From Pseudomonadota bacterium (GTDB lineage Bacteria > Pseudomonadota > Gammaproteobacteria > Burkholderiales > Burkholderiaceae): a stretch of 10,048 nucleotides of DNA. Of the stretch, positions 1 to 6,004 are shown piece by piece. Every line of letters starts with the position of its first letter. The first letter of the stretch is position 1. Position numbers and translations under genes: made by a program. Location of the stretch: positions 1 through 10,048 of the forward strand of contig JAEZQX010000013.1 in NCBI GenBank assembly GCA_023441105.1. Reading direction: 5' to 3'. The notes under the pieces were generated by a model that saw nothing but the letters and a program-made list of their open reading frames with translations, was not told where the DNA came from and did no database searches.

Positions 1-1622
1 GGCCGCGACTGGCCGCGTTGCCGTCGCGGGTCGCCTCGCCGGCCGCCAGGATTTGGTCCACCACCGGGACGGTTGCCAGCGGGGCGATCGTGCTGCGCCT
101 GCCTTGCGAACGGCGATGGCGGCCCCATTAGTTCTTCCCGCGGCCGTTGGCCACCGGGCTGACCGGCAGGACGGCCCGCTTGATGAGGCCCGGCGGACTG
201 TCCGCGCCGGTCCTGTCGCTGCCCGTCGGGTCTTGGTCCCTCCTGCCGCCCTCCCGGGCGTTGTCCGCCGCGACGCTGTCCATCCGGCCTCTGCGCACCT
301 TGCCGCTGCTGGCCCGGCGACGTAGGGGACTGCTGCTGGCGAAACTCCGGCGGCAGCTCGACCTTGCCATTTGGATCGAAGCTCGCGGCCGCCACCCGGC
401 GCTGGTCGCCGTCGCCGAACCAGAGCGAACCGCGGTCGGGAGCTTCCCACTGGATCCGGCGCAGCGAGCCGAGCGCCACGCGGTTGATGGCATGCGAGCG
501 GGCCGCCAGCGCGATCGGATCGCCATCGGCGAACGGAAAGTCCGGCGCGAACTCGATCTGCAGGTGGAGCGGCGCCGGCGCGAGGAGGATCATGCCGCGG
601 ATCAACGCCTGCCGCATCGCGCCGGCAGTGCCGGGAGCCACCGCGGCGGCGGCCGACGAAGCGGTCGAGGCGGAAGCCGGCTCGGCCGGTTCGACCGGCT
701 CGGCTGGTTCGACCGACTGGCCGGCTGCCTGCACGGCCGGCGGCTGTGCGTCGCGGTTCGACTCCGCCTGGAGATCGCTCGACGACCCCGTCGCTGCCGG
801 CACCGCATCGGCCGATTGCGCGGCCGGTTCCGGCTGCGGCGACGGCCGGGATCCGTCCGCCGCGGGCACGCCCTCCGCCGTCGCCGAAGGCTCGGCCTGT
901 CGAACAGCCCCTTCCTGGCCCGGCACGTCCGTCGCCCGCGGGCCCCGCTCACGCGGCTTGCGCACCCGTGGCCGCAAGCTCAGGGAAGCGGTGAGCCGGT
1001 CGATCCTGTCGCGCAGCCCGTCCATCGCCGCGAAGGTCGCCTCGTCCGGCGATTGCGCGGACAGCAGACGCAGCTCCGAGACCAGGCTCTGCTGGGTCTT
1101 CTGCAGCGTCGAGAACCGGATGCCGCCGGCGATGGAGGACACCCGCGAGGCATTGCGGTCGAGCATCACCAGGGAAGCTTCGACCTCCCGGCACTGCGCC
1201 GCCAGCTTCTCCTGCTCCGGCGTCAGCGAGACGGATTCGCCCGCCGTCGGCTGCTCGGGCACGCCGGCGATGGAGGCATTGGCGATGGAGGCATCGGCGA
1301 CGGACGCAGTCGCGGCGGCTTCACCGGCTGGAGAGGCAGCGGCGGAGGGATCGACGCCAGCGACCTCAGCCGGTGCCTCGGCCGGCGGTGCTTCGCCTGG
1401 CGGTCCGGCCTCCGGCGCCGGCATCGCTTCGTTACCCGCCGCATCGACGGGCTCCGCTGCGCCCGGAGCCGCTTCGGCCTGGGCCGCCCCGTCCGCAGCC
1501 GCCTCGTTCGGCGCCGCCTCGCTCAGGGCCGAATTGCCCTGCGCGGCTTCGTCCTGTGTGACCTTCACCGGATCCGCTTCCTGCGGCAAGTCCTTGGGCG
1601 CGGTCGGATCGTTGCTTGTCAC
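1..1622 (-). CDS. Unrecognised, mostly disordered protein with Gly/Arg/Gln-rich tail (partial, 3' end outside window)
   Basis: I do not recognise this family. The minus frame is open from a GTG at 1620-1622 to the window edge, about 540 codons with no stop. The start is provisional: there is no in-frame ATG just upstream, and a weak GGGA lies 8-9 nt before the GTG. Four zones are visible. Residues ~1-130 are Ala/Pro/Glu-rich and acidic. Residues ~133-215 look helical, perhaps coiled-coil (TPEQEKLAAQCREVEASL, then MDGLRDRIDRL). Residues ~216-330 are again low complexity, with a basic RKPRERGPR patch and a VEPAEP repeat. Residues ~335-425 are the only block with normal composition (RGMILLAPAPLHLQIEF, SLWFGDGDQRRVAAASF). 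After that comes a basic Gly/Arg/Gln/Pro tail of more than 110 residues (GQRRGGQRPGG-like units). There is no signal peptide or TM segment. The plus-strand frames over this region give implausible Arg-rich proteins and are shadows. The function is unknown; the basic tail would suit nucleic-acid or surface binding, but that is speculation. Confidence 0.72.
   Translation of the reverse strand, partial: MTSNDPTAPKDLPQEADPVKVTQDEAAQGNSALSEAAPNEAAADGAAQAEAAPGAAEPVDAAGNEAMPAPEAGPPGEAPPAEAPAEVAGVDPSAAASPAGEAAATASVADASIANASIAGVPEQPTAGESVSLTPEQEKLAAQCREVEASLVMLDRNASRVSSIAGGIRFSTLQKTQQSLVSELRLLSAQSPDEATFAAMDGLRDRIDRLTASLSLRPRVRKPRERGPRATDVPGQEGAVRQAEPSATAEGVPAADGSRPSPQPEPAAQSADAVPAATGSSSDLQAESNRDAQPPAVQAAGQSVEPAEPVEPAEPASASTASSAAAAVAPGTAGAMRQALIRGMILLAPAPLHLQIEFAPDFPFADGDPIALAARSHAINRVALGSLRRIQWEAPDRGSLWFGDGDQRRVAAASFDPNGKVELPPEFRQQQSPTSPGQQRQGAQRPDGQRRGGQRPGGRQEGPRPDGQRQDRRGQSAGPHQAGRPAGQPGGQRPREELMGPPSPFARQAQHDRPAGNRPGGGPNPGGRRGDPRRQRGQSR
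677..712 (-). repeat. 18-bp tandem repeat, two copies, inside the disordered protein
   Basis: Two adjacent 18-bp units (677-694 and 695-712) differ at one base, and a degenerate partial third copy follows. On the minus strand they encode VEPAEP twice within the Ala/Pro/Glu-rich linker. The 18-bp length keeps the frame, so this is a coding microsatellite-like expansion that can vary without breaking the gene. Confidence 0.75.
1266..1310 (-). repeat. 15-bp tandem repeat, three copies, inside the disordered protein
   Basis: Three consecutive 15-bp units lie at 1266-1280, 1281-1295 and 1296-1310. The first two differ only at the last base; the third matches the second at 11 of 15 positions. On the minus strand they encode the pentapeptides ASVAD, ASIAN and ASIAG in the N-terminal low-complexity zone. 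The reading frame is kept, which supports the minus-strand call for this gene. Confidence 0.7.
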
Positions 1623-1717
1623 TGCGATGTTCCCGGGATGTGGTACGTGGGGTGGCCTGGAGAGGGTGCACGATGTTACCCGCCCGTTCCGCTGCGGGCC
1701 AATCCAACACCCCGCTG

Positions 1718-2233
1718 CTATCCGCCTACGAAGAAGGCGGGATGGTAGGCCACCCGCCCGGCGGGCACGTTGCCGGCGAATGCAAGCGACATGAAGTACT
1801 CCGGCGGCAGTCCGTCGGCGGCCAGCGCCGGCGAATTCGCAAAGCCGAAGCGTCGGTAGTAGCCCGGCTCGCCGAGCACCACGCAACCGTGGGCGCCGGA
1901 AGCCTCCAGCCTGGCCAGCCCTTCGCGAACCAGTCTGCTGCCGGTGCCTCGCCGCTGCAGCGACGGCAGCACCGACAAGGGACCCAGCCCGTACCAGCCG
2001 CCGAGCTCGCCGCCTCCTGCCGACGTCAGGCGTACGGGTGAGATGGCGACGTGGCCGACCACCTGATTTTCGATGACGGCCACCAGCGATACCGTGAGCG
2101 CGCCCGCGCGTCTCAGTGCCTCGATGACGAGCGCCTCCGTCTGGCTGCTGTGCGAGAGCTGCGCAAACGCAGCGCGCGTGACCGATCCGATCGCCGCCTG
2201 GTCATTGGCTGTTTCCGGACGGATGACGATCAT
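1718..2233 (-). CDS. GNAT-family N-acetyltransferase, YhbS-like
   Basis: This 171-aa protein is predicted to transfer an acetyl group from acetyl-CoA to an unknown acceptor in the cytoplasm. It starts IRPETANDQAAI, the typical GNAT beta1-alpha1 opening. It carries the acetyl-CoA pyrophosphate-binding motif A at residues ~93-99 (QRRGTGS) after GLGPLSVLPSL, and the signature LGEPGYYRRFGF at ~120-131, which is characteristic of the YhbS group (COG3153). The length matches that group. The ATG at 2231-2233 is chosen because it begins the fold and has GGGAG about 9 nt upstream; longer in-frame extensions run through lysR and look random. The start overlaps the lysR stop by ATGA, so the pair is probably co-transcribed and translationally coupled. 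The substrate cannot be read from the sequence. The 95-bp gap to the next minus-strand gene has only a weak 5-bp hairpin near 1682-1699. Confidence 0.93.
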   Translation of the reverse strand: MIVIRPETANDQAAIGSVTRAAFAQLSHSSQTEALVIEALRRAGALTVSLVAVIENQVVGHVAISPVRLTSAGGGELGGWYGLGPLSVLPSLQRRGTGSRLVREGLARLEASGAHGCVVLGEPGYYRRFGFANSPALAADGLPPEYFMSLAFAGNVPAGRVAYHPAFFVGG

Positions 2234-3282
2234 GCGCGAGCGCTCCCGCCGCCGGCAGCTCCCGCGGCCCGGCGCAGCGCCGGCGTCCGACGCCGGCGTG
2301 CAGCGGGTGGAGGTTGCATGGCGGACTTGCTGCCGGGCATCGACGCGACCGTGCTCTCCAGCATTGCGACCAGCCAGGCAAGGCCGGCATCCAGCAATGC
2401 GACGCGAGGGGCCACGATACTGAGCTGGAAGCGCGGCAGCTCGACGGGCGCTTCGACCGCCACCAACCCGAAACGCGGTGCCTGCGCGGCGACGAAGCGA
2501 CGCGGCAGGGCCGAAACAAGCCCGGTCCCCGCCAGGACGGCAAGCGCCAGCATGAAGTTCGGCACCGTCAGCGCCACTCGCCGCGTCCGCCCCACTTGCC
2601 CCAAGGCGACATCGACGAACCCGTGCGGTTCCCCGGCATGGGAGACGACCAGATGCTCGCTGGCGCAATAGTTGCGCAGGCTGGGATCGCGGGCGAACGA
2701 ATGGTCCTCGCGCAAGGCGATGACGAAATCCTCCTCGTACAGCAGGCGTTTGTCGAAACGCGCCGGCAGGTTCTCCATCGGGATGATCGCCAGGTCCAGC
2801 GCGCGTTCGTCGAGCTCGGCCAGCGCGCCCAGCCAGGCGGAGCGCGGCGACGGATCCCCCTGCCTCGGCAGCAGTTGGCGGATGCCGATGTCCACGTTCG
2901 GTGCCTTGTGCCTAACCATGCCGAGCAGCGGCGGCAGGATGACGGCTGACACCCCGTCGGGTGCGCCGATCGTGAAGCGGCGAGTCGAGTTCGCCGGGTC
3001 GAATGGATGACGGGTGGCGACCACGTTCTTGACCCGCGCCAGGATGTCGGCGATCGCCGGCGCCAGCTCCACCGCACGCGCGGTCGGCACGACGCCCTTG
3101 GGCGTCCTGAGGAACAGCGGATCGCCGAAGACGGCGCGCAGCCGGCCGAGACCGTGGCTGACCGCCGACGGCGAGAGGTTCAGGCGCAAGGCAGACCGGC
3201 CGACATGCCGCTCGGTCATGACGACTTCGAACAGGACCAGCAGGTTGAGATCCGTACGGGATAGATCGATCTCATTCAGCAT
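2230..3282 (-). CDS. LysR-family transcriptional regulator, NodD/LinR-like
   Basis: A DNA-binding regulator of 350 aa. Residues ~11-70 form the winged HTH: DLNLLVLFEVVMTERHVGR, then LNLSPSAVSHGLGRLR as recognition helix, then GDPLFLRTPKGVVPTARA. DLNLL-(8)-TER and DPLF with a PTxxA segment are typical of the NodD/LinR/LeuO-like branch of LysR proteins. Residues ~100-305 form the periplasmic-binding-protein-like effector domain (RRFTIGAPDGVSAVILPPLL, DLAIIP, YEEDFVIALREDH). The ATG at 3280-3282 has AGGA a few nt upstream. The usual family length is about 300 aa; here an Arg/Ala/Gly/Pro-rich tail of ~35-45 residues follows LAWLVAMLES and carries a DNA palindrome. The stop overlaps the acetyltransferase start. 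The gene is divergent from the DUF4440 gene, its most likely target, and a LysR-type dyad sits just before its own start, suggesting autoregulation. The effector is unknown. Confidence 0.95.
   Translation of the reverse strand: MLNEIDLSRTDLNLLVLFEVVMTERHVGRSALRLNLSPSAVSHGLGRLRAVFGDPLFLRTPKGVVPTARAVELAPAIADILARVKNVVATRHPFDPANSTRRFTIGAPDGVSAVILPPLLGMVRHKAPNVDIGIRQLLPRQGDPSPRSAWLGALAELDERALDLAIIPMENLPARFDKRLLYEEDFVIALREDHSFARDPSLRNYCASEHLVVSHAGEPHGFVDVALGQVGRTRRVALTVPNFMLALAVLAGTGLVSALPRRFVAAQAPRFGLVAVEAPVELPRFQLSIVAPRVALLDAGLAWLVAMLESTVASMPGSKSAMQPPPAARRRRTPALRRAAGAAGGGSARA
2278..2298. repeat. Perfect 10-bp-arm palindrome inside the lysR 3' end
   Basis: The arms 2278-2287 (CGCCGGCGTC) and 2289-2298 (GACGCCGGCG) are exact reverse complements around one central base. 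The element encodes residues ~329-335 of LysR, in the Arg-rich tail, and lies 45-65 bp before the acetyltransferase start. As RNA it could fold into a stable hairpin upstream of the gnat ribosome binding site. There is no U-run, so a simple intrinsic terminator is unlikely. Confidence 0.7.
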
Positions 3283-3290
3283 ATTCCTGA

Positions 3291-3307
3291 AATCGTATCA
3301 CTGGATT
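3291..3307. promoter_or_regulatory. Candidate LysR-type operator (AATC-N9-GATT)
   Basis: AATC at 3291-3294 and GATT at 3304-3307 are inverted around nine bases. This gives T3293-N11-A3305, the LysR-family T-N11-A pattern, and ATC-N9-GAT, the motif described within nod boxes bound by NodD. The adjacent regulator is NodD-like. The site starts 9 bp upstream of the lysR start codon, a position that fits autorepression. Only four base pairs per arm are symmetric, so a chance match is possible. Confidence 0.45.
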
Positions 3308-3377
3308 CATCTCGCCGGCGGCGCGAGGATGCGCTCAAGCAGCGGGTCGGAGAGGCCGATCCGGCGCTCTACTTTCC

Positions 3378-3383
3378 AGGAGG
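3378..3383 (+). promoter_or_regulatory. Shine-Dalgarno AGGAGG for the DUF4440 gene
   Basis: A full AGGAGG lies 5 nt before the ATG at 3389. It decides the start: a nearer ATG at 3384 is out of frame and meets a stop after two codons, and the in-frame extension upstream reads back through the lysR gene. Confidence 0.85.
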
Positions 3384-3388
3384 ATGAA

Positions 3389-3913
3389 ATGAACCCTGCC
3401 CTGCAAGCTGCCGCCGAGCACGACTCGCCGGCCCAACCTGCGTCGGTCTACGAGCTGATCCGGCGCACGCGCGACGCCAACACCGCCCTGCTGCGCGGCG
3501 ACGCTAGGACCTACCTGCAGCTGATCGAGCATGCCGCCGATTTCACGCTGATGCAACCATTCGGCGGCCCGGTCGTCCGGGGCTTCGACCCGAGCCCCGC
3601 GCACCTTGCCGAGCTGTCGTCATTCTTCGATGCCGGTCCTTGCCACGTACAGCTGGTGCAGGCACGCGCCTCCGGCGACCTGGTGGTGCTGGTGCTGATC
3701 GAGCGGCAATACGGCCGGGTCGGTGACCAGCCGGATCAGCAATGGGACTTGCGAGTCACCCTGGTGTACGCGCGCGAGTCCGGCCGCTGGCAATTGGTGC
3801 ACCGCCATGCGGACCCGCTGGTCCAGCGCATCGAGATGGGCGAGGCGGCGTCGCTGGCCCGCGGTGATCGCATCCGGACGCCGGAGAAGCGGGCGGCCTC
3901 GGCCGACGCTTAG
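3389..3913 (+). CDS. SnoaL-like / DUF4440 (NTF2-fold) protein
   Basis: A 174-aa protein of the NTF2-like superfamily. The fold is suggested by an N-terminal helix pair (VYELIRRTRDANTALLRGD, residues ~19-37), HAADFTLMQPFGG as the first strand region, and a C-terminal WDLRVTLVYARESGRWQLVHRHADPL (~121-146), the pattern of DUF4440/SnoaL_3 proteins in which the last strands close the cone-shaped pocket. These proteins act as small-molecule cyclases, isomerases or binding proteins; most DUF4440 members have no known substrate. There is no signal peptide, so it is cytoplasmic. It is divergent from lysR, which suggests LysR control (inference). The last ~25 residues are a polar tail. Its TAG stop is the first base triplet of the downstream hairpin. 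Confidence 0.9.
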   Translation: MNPALQAAAEHDSPAQPASVYELIRRTRDANTALLRGDARTYLQLIEHAADFTLMQPFGGPVVRGFDPSPAHLAELSSFFDAGPCHVQLVQARASGDLVVLVLIERQYGRVGDQPDQQWDLRVTLVYARESGRWQLVHRHADPLVQRIEMGEAASLARGDRIRTPEKRAASADA

Positions 3914-3951
3914 GAGCCTACGCGGCCAAACGACGGCCGCGCAGGCTCCTA
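3911..3951. terminator. Bidirectional hairpin terminator between convergent genes
   Basis: The left arm 3911-3927 (TAGGAGCCTACGCGGCC) pairs with the right arm 3935-3951 at 16 of 17 positions (one A/C mismatch) around a 7-nt loop. It lies exactly between two convergent genes. The first triplet of each arm is the TAG stop of one gene: 3911-3913 on plus, 3951-3949 on minus. No T-run follows on either side, so it may work as a strong stem that stalls transcription or protects 3' ends rather than as a canonical intrinsic terminator. Confidence 0.8.
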
Positions 3952-4281
3952 GCCCGGCGAGGCGATCTGGGCCAGCGCGGCGCGGATCGGTGCGGCTTCG
4001 CGCGGCCGCACCAGGCGAGCCACTTCGCTTCCCTCCTTCAGGAACACCAGCGTCGGCCACAACTTGATCCCGAAGGAGCGGCCCAGCCGCCGGCCGCTCG
4101 CATCGGCGATCTTGATGTGCTGCACATCCTCATGATTGGCGAAGGCGCTGGCAATCGCCGGCTGCGCCGCCATGCAATAACCGCAAGTGGGACTGCCGAA
4201 TTCCAGCACGGCCGGCCCGGCGATCTTCTCGACCTCCGCGCGGCTCGGCTCCGCGGGGGCATACCTGGTGTTCAAACCCAT
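3949..4281 (-). CDS. Thioredoxin-like protein (CGYC)
   Basis: A 110-aa single-domain thioredoxin-fold protein, the usual size for the family. Residues 24-40 (AVLEFGSPTCGYCMAAQ) give the beta strand and the CxxC redox site (C33, C36). KIADASGRRLGRSFGIKLWPTLVF at ~57-80 holds the cis-proline (P76). The Trp that normally precedes the active site in classical thioredoxins is replaced (SPTCGYC), and CGYC differs from the canonical CGPC, so its redox potential and partner may differ. There is no signal peptide, so it is a cytoplasmic dithiol reductant or oxidant. The ATG at 4279-4281 is fixed by an excellent SD. The gene follows the DHA2 exporter by 41 bp and is probably in the same transcript. Confidence 0.93.
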   Translation of the reverse strand: MGLNTRYAPAEPSRAEVEKIAGPAVLEFGSPTCGYCMAAQPAIASAFANHEDVQHIKIADASGRRLGRSFGIKLWPTLVFLKEGSEVARLVRPREAAPIRAALAQIASPG

Positions 4282-4289
4282 CCAACTGA

Positions 4290-4296
4290 CCTCCTT
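4290..4296 (-). promoter_or_regulatory. Shine-Dalgarno AAGGAGG for the thioredoxin-like gene
   Basis: On the minus strand AAGGAGG stands 8 nt before the ATG at 4281. It supports this start over an in-frame extension of about 39 codons that would run back into the exporter gene. This SD is much better than that of the upstream exporter, so the small protein is likely translated more strongly. Confidence 0.85.
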
Positions 4297-4322
4297 CTGT
4301 TCTATATCTTGTTCGGCAACGG

Positions 4323-5930
4323 CTATGCCCGATCCGCTTGGCGATCCTGCGATGCGGCGCGACCACGCCGCGGATCGATGGTGCGGGCGGCGCACCATGC
4401 GCCGGCCAGCGCCAGGGCCGCGGCAACCAGCATGGAGGCTCGGAAGCTGGTCACGAAGGCATCGTCCAGCGACCGTTGCAACTGGCCGCGCAACGCACCC
4501 TGCACCGCGTCCGGCACGCGGGCTTCGGTCAGCCGCGGCGCCTGCGCGAGCAGCGACTGGCGCAGCTGCGCGGTCAGCTCGAGGAGTTCAAGCCGCGCCT
4601 CGAGCGCATGGCCGAACACCCCGACTGCGACGGCACCGAGCGCCGCCACCGCCAGCAGGCCGGCGATGCGGGCTGCGGCGTTGTTGACGCCGGACGCCGC
4701 GCCGGCATGGCGGTCGTCGACCGCCCCCATCACGGTGGTGGTCAGCGGCGCGACGCTGATCGCCATGCCGAAGCCGGTCACCAGCATGCCCGGCAGGAAC
4801 GTCGACCAGTAAGCCCCGCCGCTGCCTGGCAGCGCCAGCAGCGCGAAACCGGCGGCGGTGATGACCGGCCCGACGACGAGCGGCTTGCGGGCGCCATGCC
4901 GGTCGGCAAGCCCGCCCGACCAGCGCGACAGGACCGCCATCACCAGGGTGAACGGCAGGAAGGCCGCGCCCGCGGCCGCCGCCGAATAACCGTGGATGCC
5001 GATCAGGTTGAACGGCAGCAGGAACATCACCCCGCTCAGCGCGAAGTACAGCAGCAGTGTCAGCGCGTTGGCGCCGCTGAAGGCGCGCGAACGGAACAGG
5101 GCCAGGGGCATCATCGGCGCGCTGGCACGTGCCTCGGCGGCGACGAAGCCGGCCAGCACGAGCACGCCGGCGACCAGCGCGGCAACCACCTGGCCATCGG
5201 ACCAGCCGCGTTCGCTCGCCGCCGTGAGCCCGTAGGCCACCAGCGCAAGGCCGATGGTGGCAAGCACGCCCCCGAGCCAGTCGACGGCCGCGTCCTGCTC
5301 GGCGCCGTGGCTCTCGTCCACGTGCCGGTAGGCGATCGCCAGGGTGGCTGCGGCGATCGGCAGGTTGATGACGAAGATCATCCGCCACGACATCGTGTCG
5401 ACCAGCCAGCCACCGAGCACCGGCCCGAAAGCGGTGGTCAGCGCCGATGCGCCGGCCCACGTGCCGATGGCACGACCGCGTTCCTCGGCGCCGAACGAGG
5501 CGCTGATGATCGACAGGCTGCTGGGCACCAGCAGCGCGCCGCCGATGCCCTGCAAGGCGCGCGCCACGACCAGCATGCCGAGGTTCGGCGCGAGCGCGCA
5601 GGCCAGCGAGGCGAGGCCGAAGACCGCGATGCCGACCACGAACACGCGCCGCCGGCCGAAGCGGTCGCCCGCCGCCCCGCCCACCAGGATCAGCGCGCCC
5701 AGCATCAGCAGGTAGCCGTTCACCACCCACTGCAGGCCGGCGAGGGTCGCGCCGACATCCGACTGGATCGCCGGCAGCGCGACATTGACCACCGCGCCGT
5801 CGATGAACGCCATGCTCGAGCCGAGGATGGTGGCTGCCAGCACCCACCGCCGGCTGGCACGCGGGCAGGATCCTGCCGGCGCGCTCCGGATCACGCCTTC
5901 GTCGCAGGGGGCGGCGCCGAAGTTGCTCAT
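4323..5930 (-). CDS. MFS drug exporter, DHA2 family (14 TM, EmrB/QacA type)
   Basis: An inner-membrane drug:H+ antiporter of 535 aa, in the size range of 14-TM DHA2 proteins. After a ~28-residue cytoplasmic N-terminus come motif D1 (MAFIDGAVVNVALPAIQ, ~40-56), motif A (GDRFGRRRVF, 88-97), motif B (ARALQGIGGALLVPSS, 123-138) and the antiporter motif C (GPVLGGWLVD, 169-178), followed by SWRMIFVINLPI. The second half repeats the hydrophobic pattern. A hydrophilic helical loop of ~60 residues (HALEARLELLELTAQL...) precedes the last TM segment, as is usual in QacA/EmrB relatives. The ATG at 5930 lacks a clear SD. No membrane-fusion partner (EmrA type) is next to it, so it probably works alone. It lies 74 bp after the LAL regulator on the same strand. 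The substrate is unknown. Confidence 0.94.
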   Translation of the reverse strand: MSNFGAAPCDEGVIRSAPAGSCPRASRRWVLAATILGSSMAFIDGAVVNVALPAIQSDVGATLAGLQWVVNGYLLMLGALILVGGAAGDRFGRRRVFVVGIAVFGLASLACALAPNLGMLVVARALQGIGGALLVPSSLSIISASFGAEERGRAIGTWAGASALTTAFGPVLGGWLVDTMSWRMIFVINLPIAAATLAIAYRHVDESHGAEQDAAVDWLGGVLATIGLALVAYGLTAASERGWSDGQVVAALVAGVLVLAGFVAAEARASAPMMPLALFRSRAFSGANALTLLLYFALSGVMFLLPFNLIGIHGYSAAAAGAAFLPFTLVMAVLSRWSGGLADRHGARKPLVVGPVITAAGFALLALPGSGGAYWSTFLPGMLVTGFGMAISVAPLTTTVMGAVDDRHAGAASGVNNAAARIAGLLAVAALGAVAVGVFGHALEARLELLELTAQLRQSLLAQAPRLTEARVPDAVQGALRGQLQRSLDDAFVTSFRASMLVAAALALAGAWCAARTIDPRRGRAASQDRQADRA

Positions 5931-6004
5931 CGTCGATCGGTACGGCGGCGGGCGACGCCGCGGCGGAGGAACTGGTGCAGGCGACGCATGTCAGGTTCCG
6001 TCCG

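Larger units (their letters stand above)
3283..3388. promoter_or_regulatory. Divergent intergenic region between lysR and the DUF4440 gene
   Basis: The 106-bp gap must hold promoters for both genes. The part near lysR (3283-3310) is clearly richer in A/T than the surrounding sequence, and holds the AATC-N9-GATT dyad. A smaller inverted repeat, CTCGC (3311-3315) with GCGAG (3323-3327), lies beside it. I could not assign convincing -35/-10 hexamers on either strand. Confidence 0.6.

Noticed and set aside
1682..1699. Hairpin GCCCG/CGGGC after the acetyltransferase stop as a terminator
   Set aside because: Only five base pairs with an 8-nt loop and no T-run; common by chance in DNA of this composition.
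147..1794. Two long plus-strand frames (about 533 and 476 codons) over the left end
   Set aside because: The products are Arg/Gly- or Ala/Ser-rich without structure. The minus frame has a block of ordinary composition and frame-preserving repeats, and stays open for the whole stretch.
5931..6004. Promoter or terminator in the 74-bp gap between the LAL regulator and the exporter
   Set aside because: Only a short loop-less CGCCGCGGCG palindrome is visible, with no -10/-35 pair or stem-loop with T-run.
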